From the NCBI GenBank assembly GCA_961205875.1, contig OY540811.1, forward strand, positions 19,151,248 to 19,215,247: DNA of 64,000 nucleotides. The letters run 5' to 3'. Source of the stretch: Sialis fuliginosa (Eukaryota; Arthropoda; Insecta; Megaloptera; Sialidae). Shown here in pieces: positions 1 through 13,706 of this stretch (its first letter is position 1; every line of letters begins with the position of its first letter). The notes under the pieces are model-generated. The model did not search any database and had not been told where the DNA came from. It worked only from the letters and a program-made list of their open reading frames with translations. Made by a program: the position numbers and the translations under genes.

Positions 1-3000
1 CCAGAACGTGTTACTATATTTTTAATGGGCCACGACAGGAAATTAGCATTTTAACTGAATCTGAGAAGCCAGATTGTGTCGTAGTCGTTTTTTCCCTCAA
101 TGAGCATTTTTTTTAAGCCTAACATAATATACACCCATAAAATCATAAAAGGGTTAAATAATTTCTATGGTCAATTTTCGAACTTCTCTAAGAAATGTAA
201 AATGGATCATACATTTAAATAAATTATAATGTCAATTTCAAGTATGACAATTAGAAAATAGCTATATTTTCCTTTGGTAAAATGCTTATACTTGCAGGTT
301 CTTACACATGATTTTTCTTACTAGGTAAAATAAGTTTTTTTAATGAAATATAAATATTAATCCAAATATATTATTATTGAAATATATCTCATGTCACTTA
401 TAGATAATTTTTAAATGTGAATGCGTACAAACAATATTTTACATACTTCGTAGTTTATATTAGGGCTTCTAAACCGGTTAATACCGAAATCAGTTATACG
501 GTTTTTTGATAAAATTTACCAACACTGTTACAATGATTATTTAACTTATTATTATTACGAATAGTAGTTAATTAAGATAATATATATCAGAGATTTTTTA
601 TTTTATTTAAAATCGGGTCCCCAATTATTTACTACTACTCAAATTAACAAAGCATAATTAATACATCAGATATGAATCTTTGAACATTAGTAACAGATAG
701 GGTACAATTAGCAACAATAATTTTCGTGATATTTTCTCGTACAATATTTTTTAGATGCTGTAATCGAAACTCAGTTTGAATCATATTTACTGTCTTCACC
801 ACTAGATATGTGATATTTCAATGCCTAAATCACTTTTAACACTAGCTTTTAAACTTAACCAATTTAAAATTTATAATTATAAGTTTTACATGCCCTAGTT
901 TATAGGACGGTAAAGCATATTTATAAATAATAATAATTTATTGAAAATAAAATTATAATTAAAAAAAGACACATATTATATTAAGAAAGAAAGAAAAGAA
1001 ATTAGCAAATAATTAAACATTCGAAAAAAAAATGACATGAAATGACGGAACCTGTACAAAGGTATATCTACTATTAACACCAGTTACCGTTTAACGTAAA
1101 TAATACGATATGGCGCATCTCTTTGAATTCTTCTCCTTCCTTCATGTTTTCATAATACAAAAACATCGCGAGGGAAAATAAGTGAGCAAACAAATCCAAA
1201 TCACAAAATCCATCCTGTCTGCATGTTAGATTTTACATCCTCGAGACAAGACGTGCTTCAGGATAATTGACAGGCTGGAAATCAAAGTCGACGCTCTGAC
1301 GGGATCCCGTTTAAACAGTAAGGAGTTGCAGCAAACTCCAGCTTCAACTCTCTAGATTCAATTTATCATGGCAAATACAGACGACACACTGTAGCACCTG
1401 CTGAGTTTTGAATCAAAATAGATATAAAAAACATGTTTTTCTATCGTGCACTATCAATTGTTGTAATCTCTTTTCAATTCTTTCTGTTATCTTTCTCTGC
1501 AGTCAAAGTGTGCGTACGATTCCACGATCTTATTATTACTTGTTTTCAACTATAAATGTGTTTTATAAATTTCAATAGAAACGATTTTATTTTATTTTTC
1601 ATATACGAAGGCGAAAAATATAGTTCTGTTTTTGTTGTAGGAGAAGTTATTGTACCTTTGACTGATTTGAACTTTTTGAATTCTATGTATCTCAATTTCA
1701 CTTCAGAAAATCTATAAGCAGGTCTAAAACTTTCTTTATGATATAATTAAATATACGATTTGCTGTGAATTAATTTAGAATAGTTAATGTTGTTTGAAAC
1801 TAATATATGTGTATTTGTTAAATTAGTCAACACCCCAGTTATTACACACACAACAAAGTGATGAACAAAAAAAGACTGGGAAATATTAAAGAAAACCAAT
1901 ACTTAATGAATTTTTATATTTTTTTTTTATAATTTGTTAAATGGCTCCCTCTATTCGCATCTTGTTTATTTCTTTCTTCTTGACACTAATTTTACCCGCT
2001 TTACTTCAATAACTATATATTAAAATACAAAAAAATTAAGTGATGAAAAAATTTTTAAAAAAATAATTTTAATCCAATGTGTGGAACATACCTCAAAGGT
2101 GACATACATACATACTTACTAAAGGTGAATGTAATTTAAAAAATTGTGAGAACAGATTTATTTTGACTGCACTTGATTCAGAAGGTTCAATAAAACACTA
2201 AAATTTGTATTTCCGTTTCCAATCAGTGGGAAGCTCCACAGTTTAGGGTGGTCAAAGAATCAACACCTTCCCCTACGTAGTTAGAAATTGTTTTATAGAA
2301 TGTAGAACAGTGTAATATTTCAAAACAAAACACATATTCATTACATCGAAAATATTGAAGAGTTATTCGCAATTTATTATGAAATATAAAAGTAATTAAT
2401 TTCTGTATAAAACAAAACATAGCATTCTTAATGCAGTTTGTCTGTCAAAGTTGAAACTCCATTAAAATTGTATGTATGCATTTTATACGTAATTTTGTAA
2501 TTTATATCTGCTTTGTTATTTCATATTTCATAGTGTGTTCAAAATATAACATACGGTTAATAGTTTTTGTTTTTATTTTATTTCATGTATAAGAAATAAT
2601 TAATTTAAATTCTTTATACATAACTTGTTTTCACATTGTGGCATGTGTATAAAATATTATTTTAATTTACAAAATAATATTTTATTATTTAATGTTACAT
2701 TTTACCTAATTATGCAGTATAAAAATGTTTTTTATACATTCGGAATAAATGTATACGTAGCACTTTTTTCTATACATTCAGTATAAATTAAATTAAATAT
2801 TGTACAGCATGGTCACTTTTTTTTCTGTAATCAATTATCAATGCTTAAGCCATATGATAGGTCTGTTTATTTCATATTATTACTATACAACATAATCAAA
2901 TCGCTTCGTATAAACTTTTCCAATAAAATTTCCTGCGTGTATAAAATTGAAAATATATTGTAATTTTTACATTTTTCAACATTTTATATAGACCCGTAAA

Positions 3001-5744
3001 AAAATCTCTCGCTATAGCTGGTGCACTTCTAGCCATTCAAGTTCACTTTTGATTATTATCAATTTTATTGTATAAAACGAAAATATTAAACATAATAAAA
3101 AAATACAAAAAATAAAAATTATAATACATCATTTTAGCGTATAAAACATTAATTGGTTGTATTTTGAACATAATTATATTTTAATCCTTCTGTTAAATAT
3201 CTTTTTACTGGATGATTAATTTAATAATTAAAAGACAAAGATAAAAGAAAATATATTTATTAAAATATAACATCAGAAAATCAAAACATATTTTTTTAAA
3301 TATTCTCGTTTACATTTACAAAATTATTTATTTTCTGTAATATTAATGATTAAAGATTTCTCATTTCACTTAAAAAACGTTAATTTAGTACATCTTACTG
3401 TTATAAATGGAATTCAAAAGGCTTGAATCTTCCCAGAGCACAGAGATAAATAATAACTTATATTTCAGAGTTAATTTATCAAAAATATATTAAATATAAA
3501 AGCGTTCCACATTAATTAGTGAACTCTTTACTGTATTTTATTCATTGGAATGCCAGAAGTAAAGTTTTCAATATCTACATCACTTGCGTCTTTTGTTGTA
3601 TCACAAAGGGAAAATTAATTAATTAGTAGTTACATTTGGCGTTACATTTTATTGAAAGTTCAACATTTCAAAATATTGGCAAATATTTTTAATATCTTTA
3701 AATTTAATAACCGAAAATGATTAAATTTTAGTTAAAAAGTAGTATTTTTTCACCTAAATAGAGATAAAAACTATTGTAACTATTCAAAATTTGTTAACCA
3801 AATGGCTACGTTTACATTATAAAAAATGGTTTGTTTTTTTATTTAAATTTTATTTAATTTTTAATATTATGAGGATAATTCATATATTTAAAAAAATTAA
3901 AAATTAATTAATTTAATTATTTTATAATAGTTGTACAGTTTACTTCGTGCATTACGTGGAAGACAAAAAAAGGATATTATTTATATAGTAATTTACAAAA
4001 GAGATACTTTTCTGTTTCTTTACCAATAAATAAAATCAAATCTTAAAATAATTTGGTAAAATTTAAAATTTTCAAAAAATAAAAGAAAGTTCTATAATGC
4101 GTTTTCCTAAAATAGTTATTCATTAAAAATTTATAGCTTTGATATATTAATTATTTATTAATCATTTACATTTAAAACAGTACAACTTATGATAAAAATA
4201 TTCCTACGCGCAATTTTCAGAATTTCTCCTCAAATTCTCGATAGATACGCCACTGGAGCATGATTCACACAATCCCATTGCCCATCATTAAGAAAGCTGT
4301 ATCTATGTTTGTTACAAACTTTGCACTTAATTAATTGATAATTAAGAATTAATTTATACGCCCCTTTCGCCGAATCATCTCTATTTACTCAAAATCTAAA
4401 ACTGTGTTAAATTTGATATTATATATACGATATACTTATAAGTAAGTTCATTGTTTATAATGATGGATTATGTAATTATAACGTTTGGAGTGTATTAAAG
4501 TGTAGAAATGGAAATCTTAAGTTGTTTATGTGAAAACGCATTTAATTTAATTCCTTTTGTATCTGAAATTTTCTTAATTAAGATTGTACATACCTATTAT
4601 AAAAATAAGTTATATATTTCTACGTGTAGATATTACACGTTATTGTCAGTTCAGTCAATGTTTCTTCTCACATTGTAGTGGACATGACAAATAGAATGTT
4701 GCTACTTACAACAAAATTTAGTTATAGTTAATTAGTTGAAAGATGTGCTCTAGCGTCAAAATTGAATAATCATTATTCACTTTAACTTAAATTAACATTA
4801 ACAACGAATTAGGAAAGGAAGAAGTATTAGTAGAAAATACATAGATTATTATTATTATTATTAATACGTAGATTATTATCTTAAATTAATATTTTATATG
4901 GTATTTCTTAAATAGTAGAGTCCTACATTATATTATAAAAAATATTCTTTTTTGCAAATCTTGTAATTTTTACAGCATCGTAAGATCGATTGTTTTAAAT
5001 TGTTTGTATATCATACGTTCTTCTAAATCGAATCTTATTATATTTCTAATGTCAAATTATAAATATGATAAATCACAAACAGCATCTATGTAGACATTTT
5101 CCAGTCCGGCCAGCGAGCGCTTTGAGTTATATCTAGTTTTTTTTTGTTCTTAATTTTTTTCCTAAAAAAAAACTACTGTGCAGAATTCAAGCTAAGTTTT
5201 CTTCATGTGGCCGTCCGTCACCCCTTCTGAACTGGCACCCCGAGTGGTTGCCCAGCCTCCCTCCCTAAAGTCAGAATTTCTGTTTAATACATTAAAAAAA
5301 TAGGCAACGAAATTTAATAAATATAAAAATTTTAAACATCAACCATTCTTTTTTCCAAAGCTTACTTGACTTAAATTTACTATTGCACTCGAGTGATTGT
5401 AATTTTGGCTGACGCCTCGACTAACAAATTTAGTTTTTTTATTTATTTTTTATTCAATAATGAATAAAATGCGTTGTATCTTTGTTATGAGTTGTTTTAT
5501 TATCGAAAATACGAAAAGCTTTGAGATCATTATTTAAAGAAAAATTGTTATAATTACAATCATATAAATACATCATGGACAAAATGTTAAAAAAAACTGA
5601 ATATATGTTTTATAAAATGATTGTTTCCACTAAAATGTTAATAAAATGTTGTTATATCATAATTATTATATTTATGTTTGATTTTTTAAATAAAAATAAC
5701 GTATATTATTTGTGAATTTCTTAGTAGAAAGCAGTAATTAAATA
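1..5744. other. Intron, AT-rich, no gene seen
   Basis: Part of the long intron before the first visible exon. Short AT hairpins (for example about 2650-2682) and an ATT microsatellite near 4848-4863 are the only structure. A mildly GC-richer stretch at 1195-1400 has no open frame, as does 5100-5270. Confidence 0.7.
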
Positions 5745-5820
5745 TTAATTCCGGTCGGAACCGGAACCGAAATAATATCGTGAATTCCGGCCAAACCGGA
5801 ATATTGGTACACCCCTAGAA
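5745..5820. repeat. CCGGAACCG-type degenerate repeat
   Basis: The stretch holds CCGGTCGGAACCGGAACCG, then GAATTCCGGCCAAACCGGAA and GGTACACCCCTAG. A distant relative with AAACCGGTTAATACCG is at 473-490, and a GGTTCAGGTTCAAGTTCC stretch at about 59770-59880 has a similar character. It may be the GC-richer end of an old transposon. Confidence 0.35.
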
Positions 5821-7112
5821 AAAATAATAAAAAATACTAACCAATGATGTTATCAAAATACAGAATGTTATTTAGAAATATACCAACACATCCAATCCTT
5901 AAAAGACGACGTCACATATAAAAATAGTTGTAGCAAATATTAGCTAAGAAAGAATTTTATAAGTTATAAAAATAATGTTTCCTATTTTTCATTCATCCTG
6001 TATAATAAGTAAAGATTAACAATAAAATGCGTAAAGTCGTTTTCTTGTAGTTTTCTAATCTATGAAACACGCAAAACAACTAGATGGTGAGGTATTTACT
6101 AAGGTGTTAATGAAACATTACGGAATAAAAGTCGGATTATGAAGCTTTTATACTCGCCTCTCGCGAAAATGGTAATTAAAACAGAAACAAATGTACTGTA
6201 ATTATGTTTCGTTTAGATGATGATGATGATGACGATGGACCGTGCGAATTTGTTTCTTTCCATCACCCCCTCGGCCCTTATCTTATATTATTACCATTTC
6301 GTCCAGTGGTAGTACAAGGTAAAGGGAAAAGGAGTTTTATTTAAATTATCAATGAGATATGATTTAAAATTTTATTTCATGACATAACCTCATTTTCTCT
6401 TTCAAAAGTATATAGAAACTTTAATCAATCTAAAAATGTAAACTTACCAAATTTTATCTTGATTTGATGTCATATCTTGAATAAAATAATTAAAATGTAT
6501 AAAACATTAAATAAATAATATGTCAATTAGCGCGACATAAACTGCAAATTTCCTTACTTCTAGTTATCCGATTTGGCTGAGTTTTAATATAGTTCTATTC
6601 TGATAGTAGATGAAGTGAATTCAAAATGATTACTGTTGATTTATTACGTTTTGCGACCTGTAGTGTGTTGCCGTCACTTAAAAATTGGATGAAATCGACA
6701 AATTGAACTTTATTTATATTTTTATAACAGAAAATTAAAACCAATCGAAATTAAACTAATTGTAATAAATATGGAGACTTTAATGTTCTCTTTCTTTTTT
6801 AATGTTCTTTTTCTTTTTGTGGGTTACTGAAGAATTTTAATATAAATAATGCTGATTTTAACATTTTTTTTAGGACGACAGTAGAACACACATCCAAGCT
6901 TGATTGGGGTATGCAATTGGTAAATACCCATACATCCAACAGCCGTCATGTCATAGTTTTTTTTAAAGTATTATATTCAAAATTTATTTATTTTATTAAC
7001 ATCTTAATTAAATGTATTAAACAAAAACTAAAAAAAAAAACCAAGCAACCTTTTTCTGTTTTTCTCACAAGAATCTACAAATATTATATAAATACAGTTT
7101 TTGGTATACTTT
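5821..7112. other. Intron, no gene seen apart from a GAT microsatellite
   Basis: Ordinary AT-rich sequence. The plus-strand frame at 6911-7126 is Lys/Ile/Phe-rich and overlaps the better minus-strand candidate at 7113-7259. Confidence 0.6.
6216..6236 (+). repeat. GAT microsatellite
   Basis: Five GAT units, one GAC and one further GAT. Confidence 0.9.
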
Positions 7113-7259
7113 TTAAGCGACTGTAGCTTCCTCACGAAGAATTTCCGGATACATGTTCATATAAACTTTTTCGCATATAATAACTTTCTCGATCAACTGT
7201 TCAAGTTTTTCCACCTGATATGATTCATCCTGTATAGCTATATATCTTGCGAACAATTC
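7113..7259 (-). CDS. Unidentified coding-like stretch, possible last exon of a nested gene or a gene fragment
   Basis: Read on the minus strand, 48 codons run without interruption to a TAA at 7113-7115. The peptide begins ELFARYIAIQDES, continues through a charged, probably helical part (EKLEQLIEKVIICEK) and ends PEILREEATVA. Codon choice is varied and the amino-acid mix is normal for a protein, unlike the Lys/Asn/Ile/Phe-rich translations of the surrounding intron. Directly upstream on that strand is TTAG, which is both an in-frame stop and a possible acceptor AG. A CTTCTTCCTTCT tract lies about 30 bases further up, but A-rich sequence separates the two, so the acceptor is weak. I do not recognise the protein. 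Alternatives are a degraded retrocopy, a transposon ORF end, or chance. Confidence 0.35.
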   Translation of the reverse strand, partial: ELFARYIAIQDESYQVEKLEQLIEKVIICEKVYMNMYPEILREEATVA

Positions 7260-9329
7260 CTAATTTTTTTTTAAATTCTCGCTCGTAGAAGGAAGAAGTT
7301 ATTGTGATTACTCCCCAAAAATATTTTAAGTTTTCACCAGATACATGTGTTTATGTTTGTATACCTATAGGTGATAATTTTTTTATCCAACGTATTTCGA
7401 AAACGAGTCATCGGATTTAAGTGCTGTTTTTTATCGATAACTGCCTTACTTATCTGATTTGTTTTCCATCTTTAATAACAAAGTTGTAGTAATTCTGTTT
7501 ATACGAATCATCGTGTATAAGAACAGCAATTAGACTTCTATAAATATAAAAACATATTCTTTCTAATAAATTGTTTTCGTATTATGAAAACAGACTCTAT
7601 AAATATCCCAGTAACCAGTTCTTATTAACGACTTTATGACTGTTTATAAAACTAATGAAAAATATAGAAAACTCTGTGAACGAAAATAATAAGTACTATA
7701 AGAGTAATGGTTTTACCTGCTGACCCAGCAAACGTTGTACTGCCCGAAAATAATTTGTTTTAAAAACAGACCATAAATACACATTTTTGTAAATATCTCG
7801 ACTCCAGCACCACCTACTGGGTCCATTTTTTGTAAGATATATTTATTTATACTTTATATTATTAATACACATTCTCGATTCCAACGCCACCAAAAAAAAT
7901 CTATAAGCTTATCGGAGCATCAAACGAACATATGATGTGAATATGGCTTCGATACGTCCAGTGATTTAGGCCTGATGAGTTCACATACATACGCACCAAC
8001 GTTTTTATACATATATCAAGATATAAATATTTATATTATTAGAATATTATTATAATCAGAAGGTCAATATATGTATGTATGTATATATCTTTAAACTCTT
8101 TTTTCTTTTTTAGAGATACATCTCACAGTTTTTCTAGAAACCCCACCAATGTGTTCTGTATATCGCGTCATAATACCAGACAGTTAGTAACACTGTTTTT
8201 AATTATTCTGATACCCAGATAAGATCCGGCCAAGTTGTTAAGTCTACGGCCGTATTATGTACACGTATACAGAATGGTGGCAGAATATTTTAATGGCGGG
8301 TTTCATTTTGATATAATATAGACTATAGTCGTAACATGTACCCACTAATTTAATACGTTGCTAATGGTAAATTAGATATTCAGTATTTATTTATATTTTT
8401 AAACGACAGTTAAAAAATGGTTTATGTATTTCAAACCTACATCCGTTGGATTAGCTACGTCTGTAGCTTTCTCATGCATCAACCGATTTCGTTGTATTTT
8501 TTATATGAGAGTAGATTTTCCCGAAATAGGACTTGAAATTGAAAATATGCTAACAGTATTGATAGCTGAATATATTTTTATCCCTTCGCTAAAATAAAAT
8601 AGTTTATGTGTTTCATTGATTTCAAGACAAAATTTCTACAACCTTTGGCCTTGGCGTAATCCGTAACAGGACGGCAATATACTAAATTTTTAATTAGTCT
8701 TAAAAAGTAAAAAATAATAATCTGACCGTAGTGTATGTACGTAAATCTTTAAAAAGGATAAAATAATTTGAATATATTTAGATTTACTTTTAACGAATTA
8801 CTACTTTTTACGGTTTGACGAAGATCTATAAAGATAGGTATTACCAACAATCGATCCCATCTCTCTTAACCGAGCAAAATATAAATTAATCAAAGTAAAT
8901 CTTATTATAATCTATATTCAAATTTTGGCGTTTTTTTAAATTATTTTGTCAATAATGTGTTAATAATTACCTATTATACATATATGTAAAATACTTAATG
9001 TAGATATTTCTGACTACACGTAAAAGAGAATGAGCGTCAAGCAATATGAAACACAACACAAAATAAAATTTCTTATTTAAAAGGTTCCTGTATCTGATAT
9101 TATTGTTAGTGTTTTTCTTTCTCGTGAAAGAAATTTCAACTTTGTCTTGGGGTGTTTAAATTATAAATAAAATAAATGCTGTATGAAATTAAACAAATTA
9201 ATAGAATTGGTAAAACAATTTTAATGATATTTACATAATTACAATGACTTCAATGACTACAACGCTTGTTAAAATTGACAGTCGTTTATATTTTATGTGT
9301 ATTATGATTTCATTATTTTCTAGTTGGTT
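7260..9329. other. Intron with scattered repeat relics
   Basis: Contains the GCTGACCC relic at 7726-7810 and a short ATGT microsatellite near 8070-8087. No coding sequence recognised. Confidence 0.6.
7726..7810 (+). repeat. Relic of a dispersed repeat (GCTGACCCAGCAAACGTTG)
   Basis: The phrase GCTGACCCAGCAAACGTTG resembles a short block that I recall as widely dispersed in insect genomes, often in LINE-derived sequence. It is followed by ordinary AT-rich sequence and CTCGACTCCAGCACCACCTA. Boundaries are unclear. Confidence 0.35.
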
Positions 9330-9416
9330 GTTTTCAAATTGATTTTTTTTGCTTGTTTCTGCTTCTATGTACTTTTTTGTATATTCTATGGAAATAAAAT
9401 TCTATTCTATTCTATA
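9330..9416 (+). mobile_element. LINE 3' tail with TTCTA microsatellite end
   Basis: A T-rich stretch leads to GTATATTCTATGGAAATAAA and then ATTCTATTCTATTCTATAAG. A polyadenylation-like AATAAA followed by a short TTCTA array is a common 3' end of insect LINEs. No reverse transcriptase sequence lies upstream, so only the tail remains. Confidence 0.5.
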
Positions 9417-12400
9417 AGATACAAATGTTGACTACAGTAATGCAATATATATGTATTTAAGTAAACCGTATAAAAATAAATAAATAAAATATGTAGCTGT
9501 ACGAATTTTGAAACAATTTATCATATTTATCATATATTCAAAACAAAGAAGCTATAGAAATATGCCTTATATCAAAATTATTAATTAATTTCTATAGCTA
9601 TTTCGTATAAAGATAAAATATACCTAACTATCGTTAGGGGCACGTATGCTAAGACATATTTTCTTAGCGGTTATCTAGTCCCTTAGTCATACAATAACAT
9701 AAACATTAACCCAACACTTGAATGCTGAAGCACTACGTGATGCAGGCAGGGGTGTATCCTATCCAAACAAAATGTGAAAAGCAAGTATTTTCCAAATTTA
9801 ACACATTATTAATTTATTTTAAAGATAAACAATTAAGATATTTCTGAATTCTTGCAATTCTATCCAATTGTGTCCTAAAGATGAAGTACTTATGTTTGTA
9901 TTAATATTTTAAATAAATTGACTTTAAATTTTGTATTTGATCCCAAAAAATTTCGTCAATTTTTAAATTTCCGTATTTCGGGAGGATTCTGCAATTTTGT
10001 CCTCAAATATTTGCAGTACCAAACTGTTATTTAATTTATTATAGTATATATTTAGTATCTACATTTATATATATTTACAAACATTTTAATATTTCACTGC
10101 AACTACAAATAATATATAATAATTTTTTCATTACCTATATCATATATTACTAAAAACAAAAAAAAATTGGTTTTGTAATTGTAAGTCACTAAAAACTAAT
10201 ACTTACAAGCTAACTACAAGGAAACAGTGTCCTAATCAGAATCCCAATAATGCCAATCTGGTAATATTAGGTTCCTGTGAAGTCAAAACAACATAAATTA
10301 GTTTAATATGTAAGTACGTACTTATTATATGTATTATAAGATCTTTACTACCATAATATATTTTCATTTTTAATTTAAAAAAAATCACAAGAAACTTCTG
10401 CATGTAAACTATTTTAGTTTACCTATCGGCTATGATCTAATAGACTTTTTAGAGATTTTATAAAAAAATTTTTGTAAATTATTATATTATAGTCGCAATT
10501 CGAAGAATATTTCGTCATATATTACAATAAACATTTGAATTCTTTTAAAAATTTACTTAAGGTGGTTCACATAATTCACTTTTGTATATTTTTCATCTAA
10601 TTCGTATTTTCAATAATAAATATCAACAAGTTAAACTACAGCTCCTTTACGAATTAATATTCTCAATATAAGTGAACAATACTTGACGTTCACGTACGTG
10701 CATTCACTTATCTTTTACTAGAGTATTACGATCATTAATTTTAAATAATTAAAAAAACGTACAAAATCGATACAACAATGAAGTGAAGTAGATGCTAAGC
10801 TGAGAACATTTCATTATTCATAGGTATTGTACACTTTTTTGTTAAAAACTTGAAGGAAAAATGTCTTGTTATATTACGTAGGGATTCATTAATCATATGT
10901 CAAATTGTTAATTAATTTACTTTCTAATTAATACAAGATTTATTATGTACCTTCTGTCACAACTTTCTTATTGACAAAAATAATAAATACATAATTATAT
11001 ATTTAATAAAAAATATAACTACACCAAGAAAATAATAAATCTTCAATAGCAAGTTCAGCTAATAACATCTGACGAACTTTTTAAGAAAAAGAGAGATTAG
11101 AACCAATAACTTTTAAATATGTACATACCTTAATGAGTTTAAGAAGCTAAGGCATCTAAAAAAATATTATTGTAGTATTTATATTTAATATTAACACATT
11201 TTACGCCATACAAATACTGTTTACATGATTATAATGACTTAAAAAATATATATATAATAGATAATAGTTGATATTATTAATTATCAAAATTTATAACATT
11301 ATAACAAGACAATATATTTAATTCTACTGAAAAAAAAACAGTAGTGACGAAACTTAATTTTTAAATTTAACACCAAAATTCGTATTTAAATTATCAAGTT
11401 GCCGCTTCCCCCTTTGTTGAAAAATTGTTCAATTTATTGCTAATTGGATGGAATGATATGGGTTAACAAGTCGTCAATTCTTATTATTAGTCTAATAGAA
11501 GTCTACAAAAATATTAATCAAGATCTTAAGTAAATAACCAATTAAACTGTAATTACATTTATCAAATAATATGTTGTAATATGTTCAAATACAAGCAGGC
11601 TGGAGTGTATTATTTCAGTAAGTCATTCTCTCTTACAGAACAGTATTATAGAGAGACGACGGCACAACAATAGAAGTGTTTTCTATCACAACATCTAATT
11701 AATTACAAATGAAAATTGTGCCAACTTATCCTTGTTACGATTATTTAGATGGAACTAATAGCGTATATATTTTTTGCTTCCCTTCATTATTGCGATGATA
11801 TTATTATTATTATTACCACAGTGTGAATTTCAAAGATTGCTATTTTTTGTGTTTTGTTTTGTATTTTATTGTTATTGTTCGTTGTACTGTAAGATTTCAA
11901 ACAATTTAAAAGTTAGCTACATTTATTTGTATAAAAATGCTCGTGTTCTATAGGATTTTTAATATCTATAAAAAGGATTCCATTTTTTAGATACTCCTGT
12001 CAAACAAACAATACTTAAGGGGTTACATATAACGTATTAACTAATGTACAAACTAATTAATTAATTAACTAATGTACTAACTCTTCAAAAATAATTATAA
12101 GCGAAAAAAGAATTTAATATTTCGAGTTCACTTTCAAAAGTGTCTTTGAACGAACGAAACAACCTAGATGGTGAAAGTGGTGAAAAATGAGTGATAATGA
12201 CTATATGGTTATGTAAAGTCACCTTAATTCGGTCCCAAACCAAAACAGAAGCAAAATAAACAACCGAAAATCACCAAACCGACATAGTCTCGAAAAAAAG
12301 TCGAAACTAACGTCGACGTTTGCATGTAGTAAAACAGTTTTCAAACATTAAACTTATTTTTAACGAAACCACGTTTTTTAAAACTGCTGAAAGCGTAACT

Positions 12401-12889
12401 TTTTAGATAGATTTTACATCGAAATACATACGGTTTTTATAAACAATTTTTTGTTCAAAGTAATACGAAATTTGCAAAAATCGATATTTTTTAATAATCG
12501 TGCGTACTTTCATGGGAAAACTCATGTAAATAACGAGATTTTTTCTTTTCTTCTGGATATTGATCTATGGAAGTTGTTTTTCGCAGTGGAGCGTATAACA
12601 CAAAATATGCACTCAATGTAGCAGCGCTAAAGTCACCATTTTGTTTTATATTTCATTAAAAAAATATTTTGAGACATGTACAATAAACCCCCAAAATTTC
12701 ATTTGATTGCTATTTTTATCATTTTAAAAAAATATTCTAAAAAAGTCTCATTTTCCGAAATGTCGATTAGATGTAATCTCTTAAATAACTTTATCAAATC
12801 GATAAAAGTGAAATTTATTATTTTGTACATTCTAAAGAAAATCCCTGAAAATATAAATCAAACTGCATAAAATAAAACCTTTCTAAATC
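9417..12889. other. Intron, AT-rich, no gene seen
   Basis: A 12-bp hairpin AGCTATAGAAAT lies near the left side (9550-9561 with 9588-9599 is just inside), with ATT runs near 11797 and short direct repeats of ACTAATGTAC near 12040-12080. The 64-codon frame at 12676-12870 is low-complexity Lys/Ile/Asn sequence. Confidence 0.6.
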
Positions 12890-13215
12890 AATTCGAGCGG
12901 TCACCGCAAAAGCCTCAAGCAGTAAATCTAGCACATCGCGATCAACGAGGTCGGCCTATCAGATCTTTACCCTCTCCCCACAGAACCCTGATACAATTAT
13001 GACGGACCGCTCTCGTACGAAAAACTCCGGAATGGACAAAACACGGAATGTACGTGTAACGTAATCGCGTACGTCATAAGTCACCATTATCAGTGTCACC
13101 GGCAGTTATTTTAAAGTGGTTATTGCGAAGGGTTGGTACCCACTGCTTGTACTACGTGGTGTAACCTACGTGTTACACTGGTGCTGCTGAAATGGAGACG
13201 CGACAGTGGCGTAGA
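12890..13215. other. GC-richer intronic island
   Basis: Compared with its surroundings this stretch is clearly richer in G and C (GGTCACCGCAAAAGCC, CGGACCGCTCTCGTACG, GTGTCACCGGCAG, ACGTGGTGTAACCTACGTG). No frame longer than about 40 codons survives in it. It may be a conserved regulatory element or an old transposon. The call rests on composition only. Confidence 0.3.
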
Positions 13216-13372
13216 TGTGGGGATGTGGACGAAATAAATTCACAATATTGTTATTTAAATTAAAGATTTGGCAGTTAAGAAATGTTAAAGATACTCATTA
13301 ATTGATCTTGTTTTCGAAAATTGTACTTTATTGGCGATATCGTATTACCGAACAATAATATTTAAATCCTTA

Positions 13373-13706
13373 TGTCCAGTATTATAAATCAGCTACCAAA
13401 ATTAATTAGCAAACAAGCACTTTCAATGAGGTATTTGTTCTGTGATATTATCTATGGATTTGTTTTAAAATTTAGAATAGTGATACATCAACTTATTATA
13501 ACAAGTTGGTGACTCTGACCATACGAAATAATTATCATAATATCAACACCATTGTTCTAATACCATTAGTATTTGCTTACCGCGCATGCGAACAACTTAT
13601 CAAACACTTCAAAATACTTTAAATGAACAGTCATAAAGGTTTGATACCCCATTTGAAAGTGCTTGTTAAATAACAAATTTTATTAGCTCCTTTATAATAC
13701 CGGACA
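13373..13706 (+). mobile_element. MITE, TGTCCGGTATTATAAA family, copy 1
   Basis: Left end TGTCCAGTATTATAAA and right end TTTATAATACCGGACA are inverted. Next to them are GCAAACAAGCACTTTCAA and TTTGAAAGTGCTTGTTAA, so the inverted arms are over 50 bp long with some mismatches. The interior holds GACTCTGACCATACGAAATAA, which recurs in the two other copies. No coding sequence and no clear target-site duplication. Confidence 0.8.
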
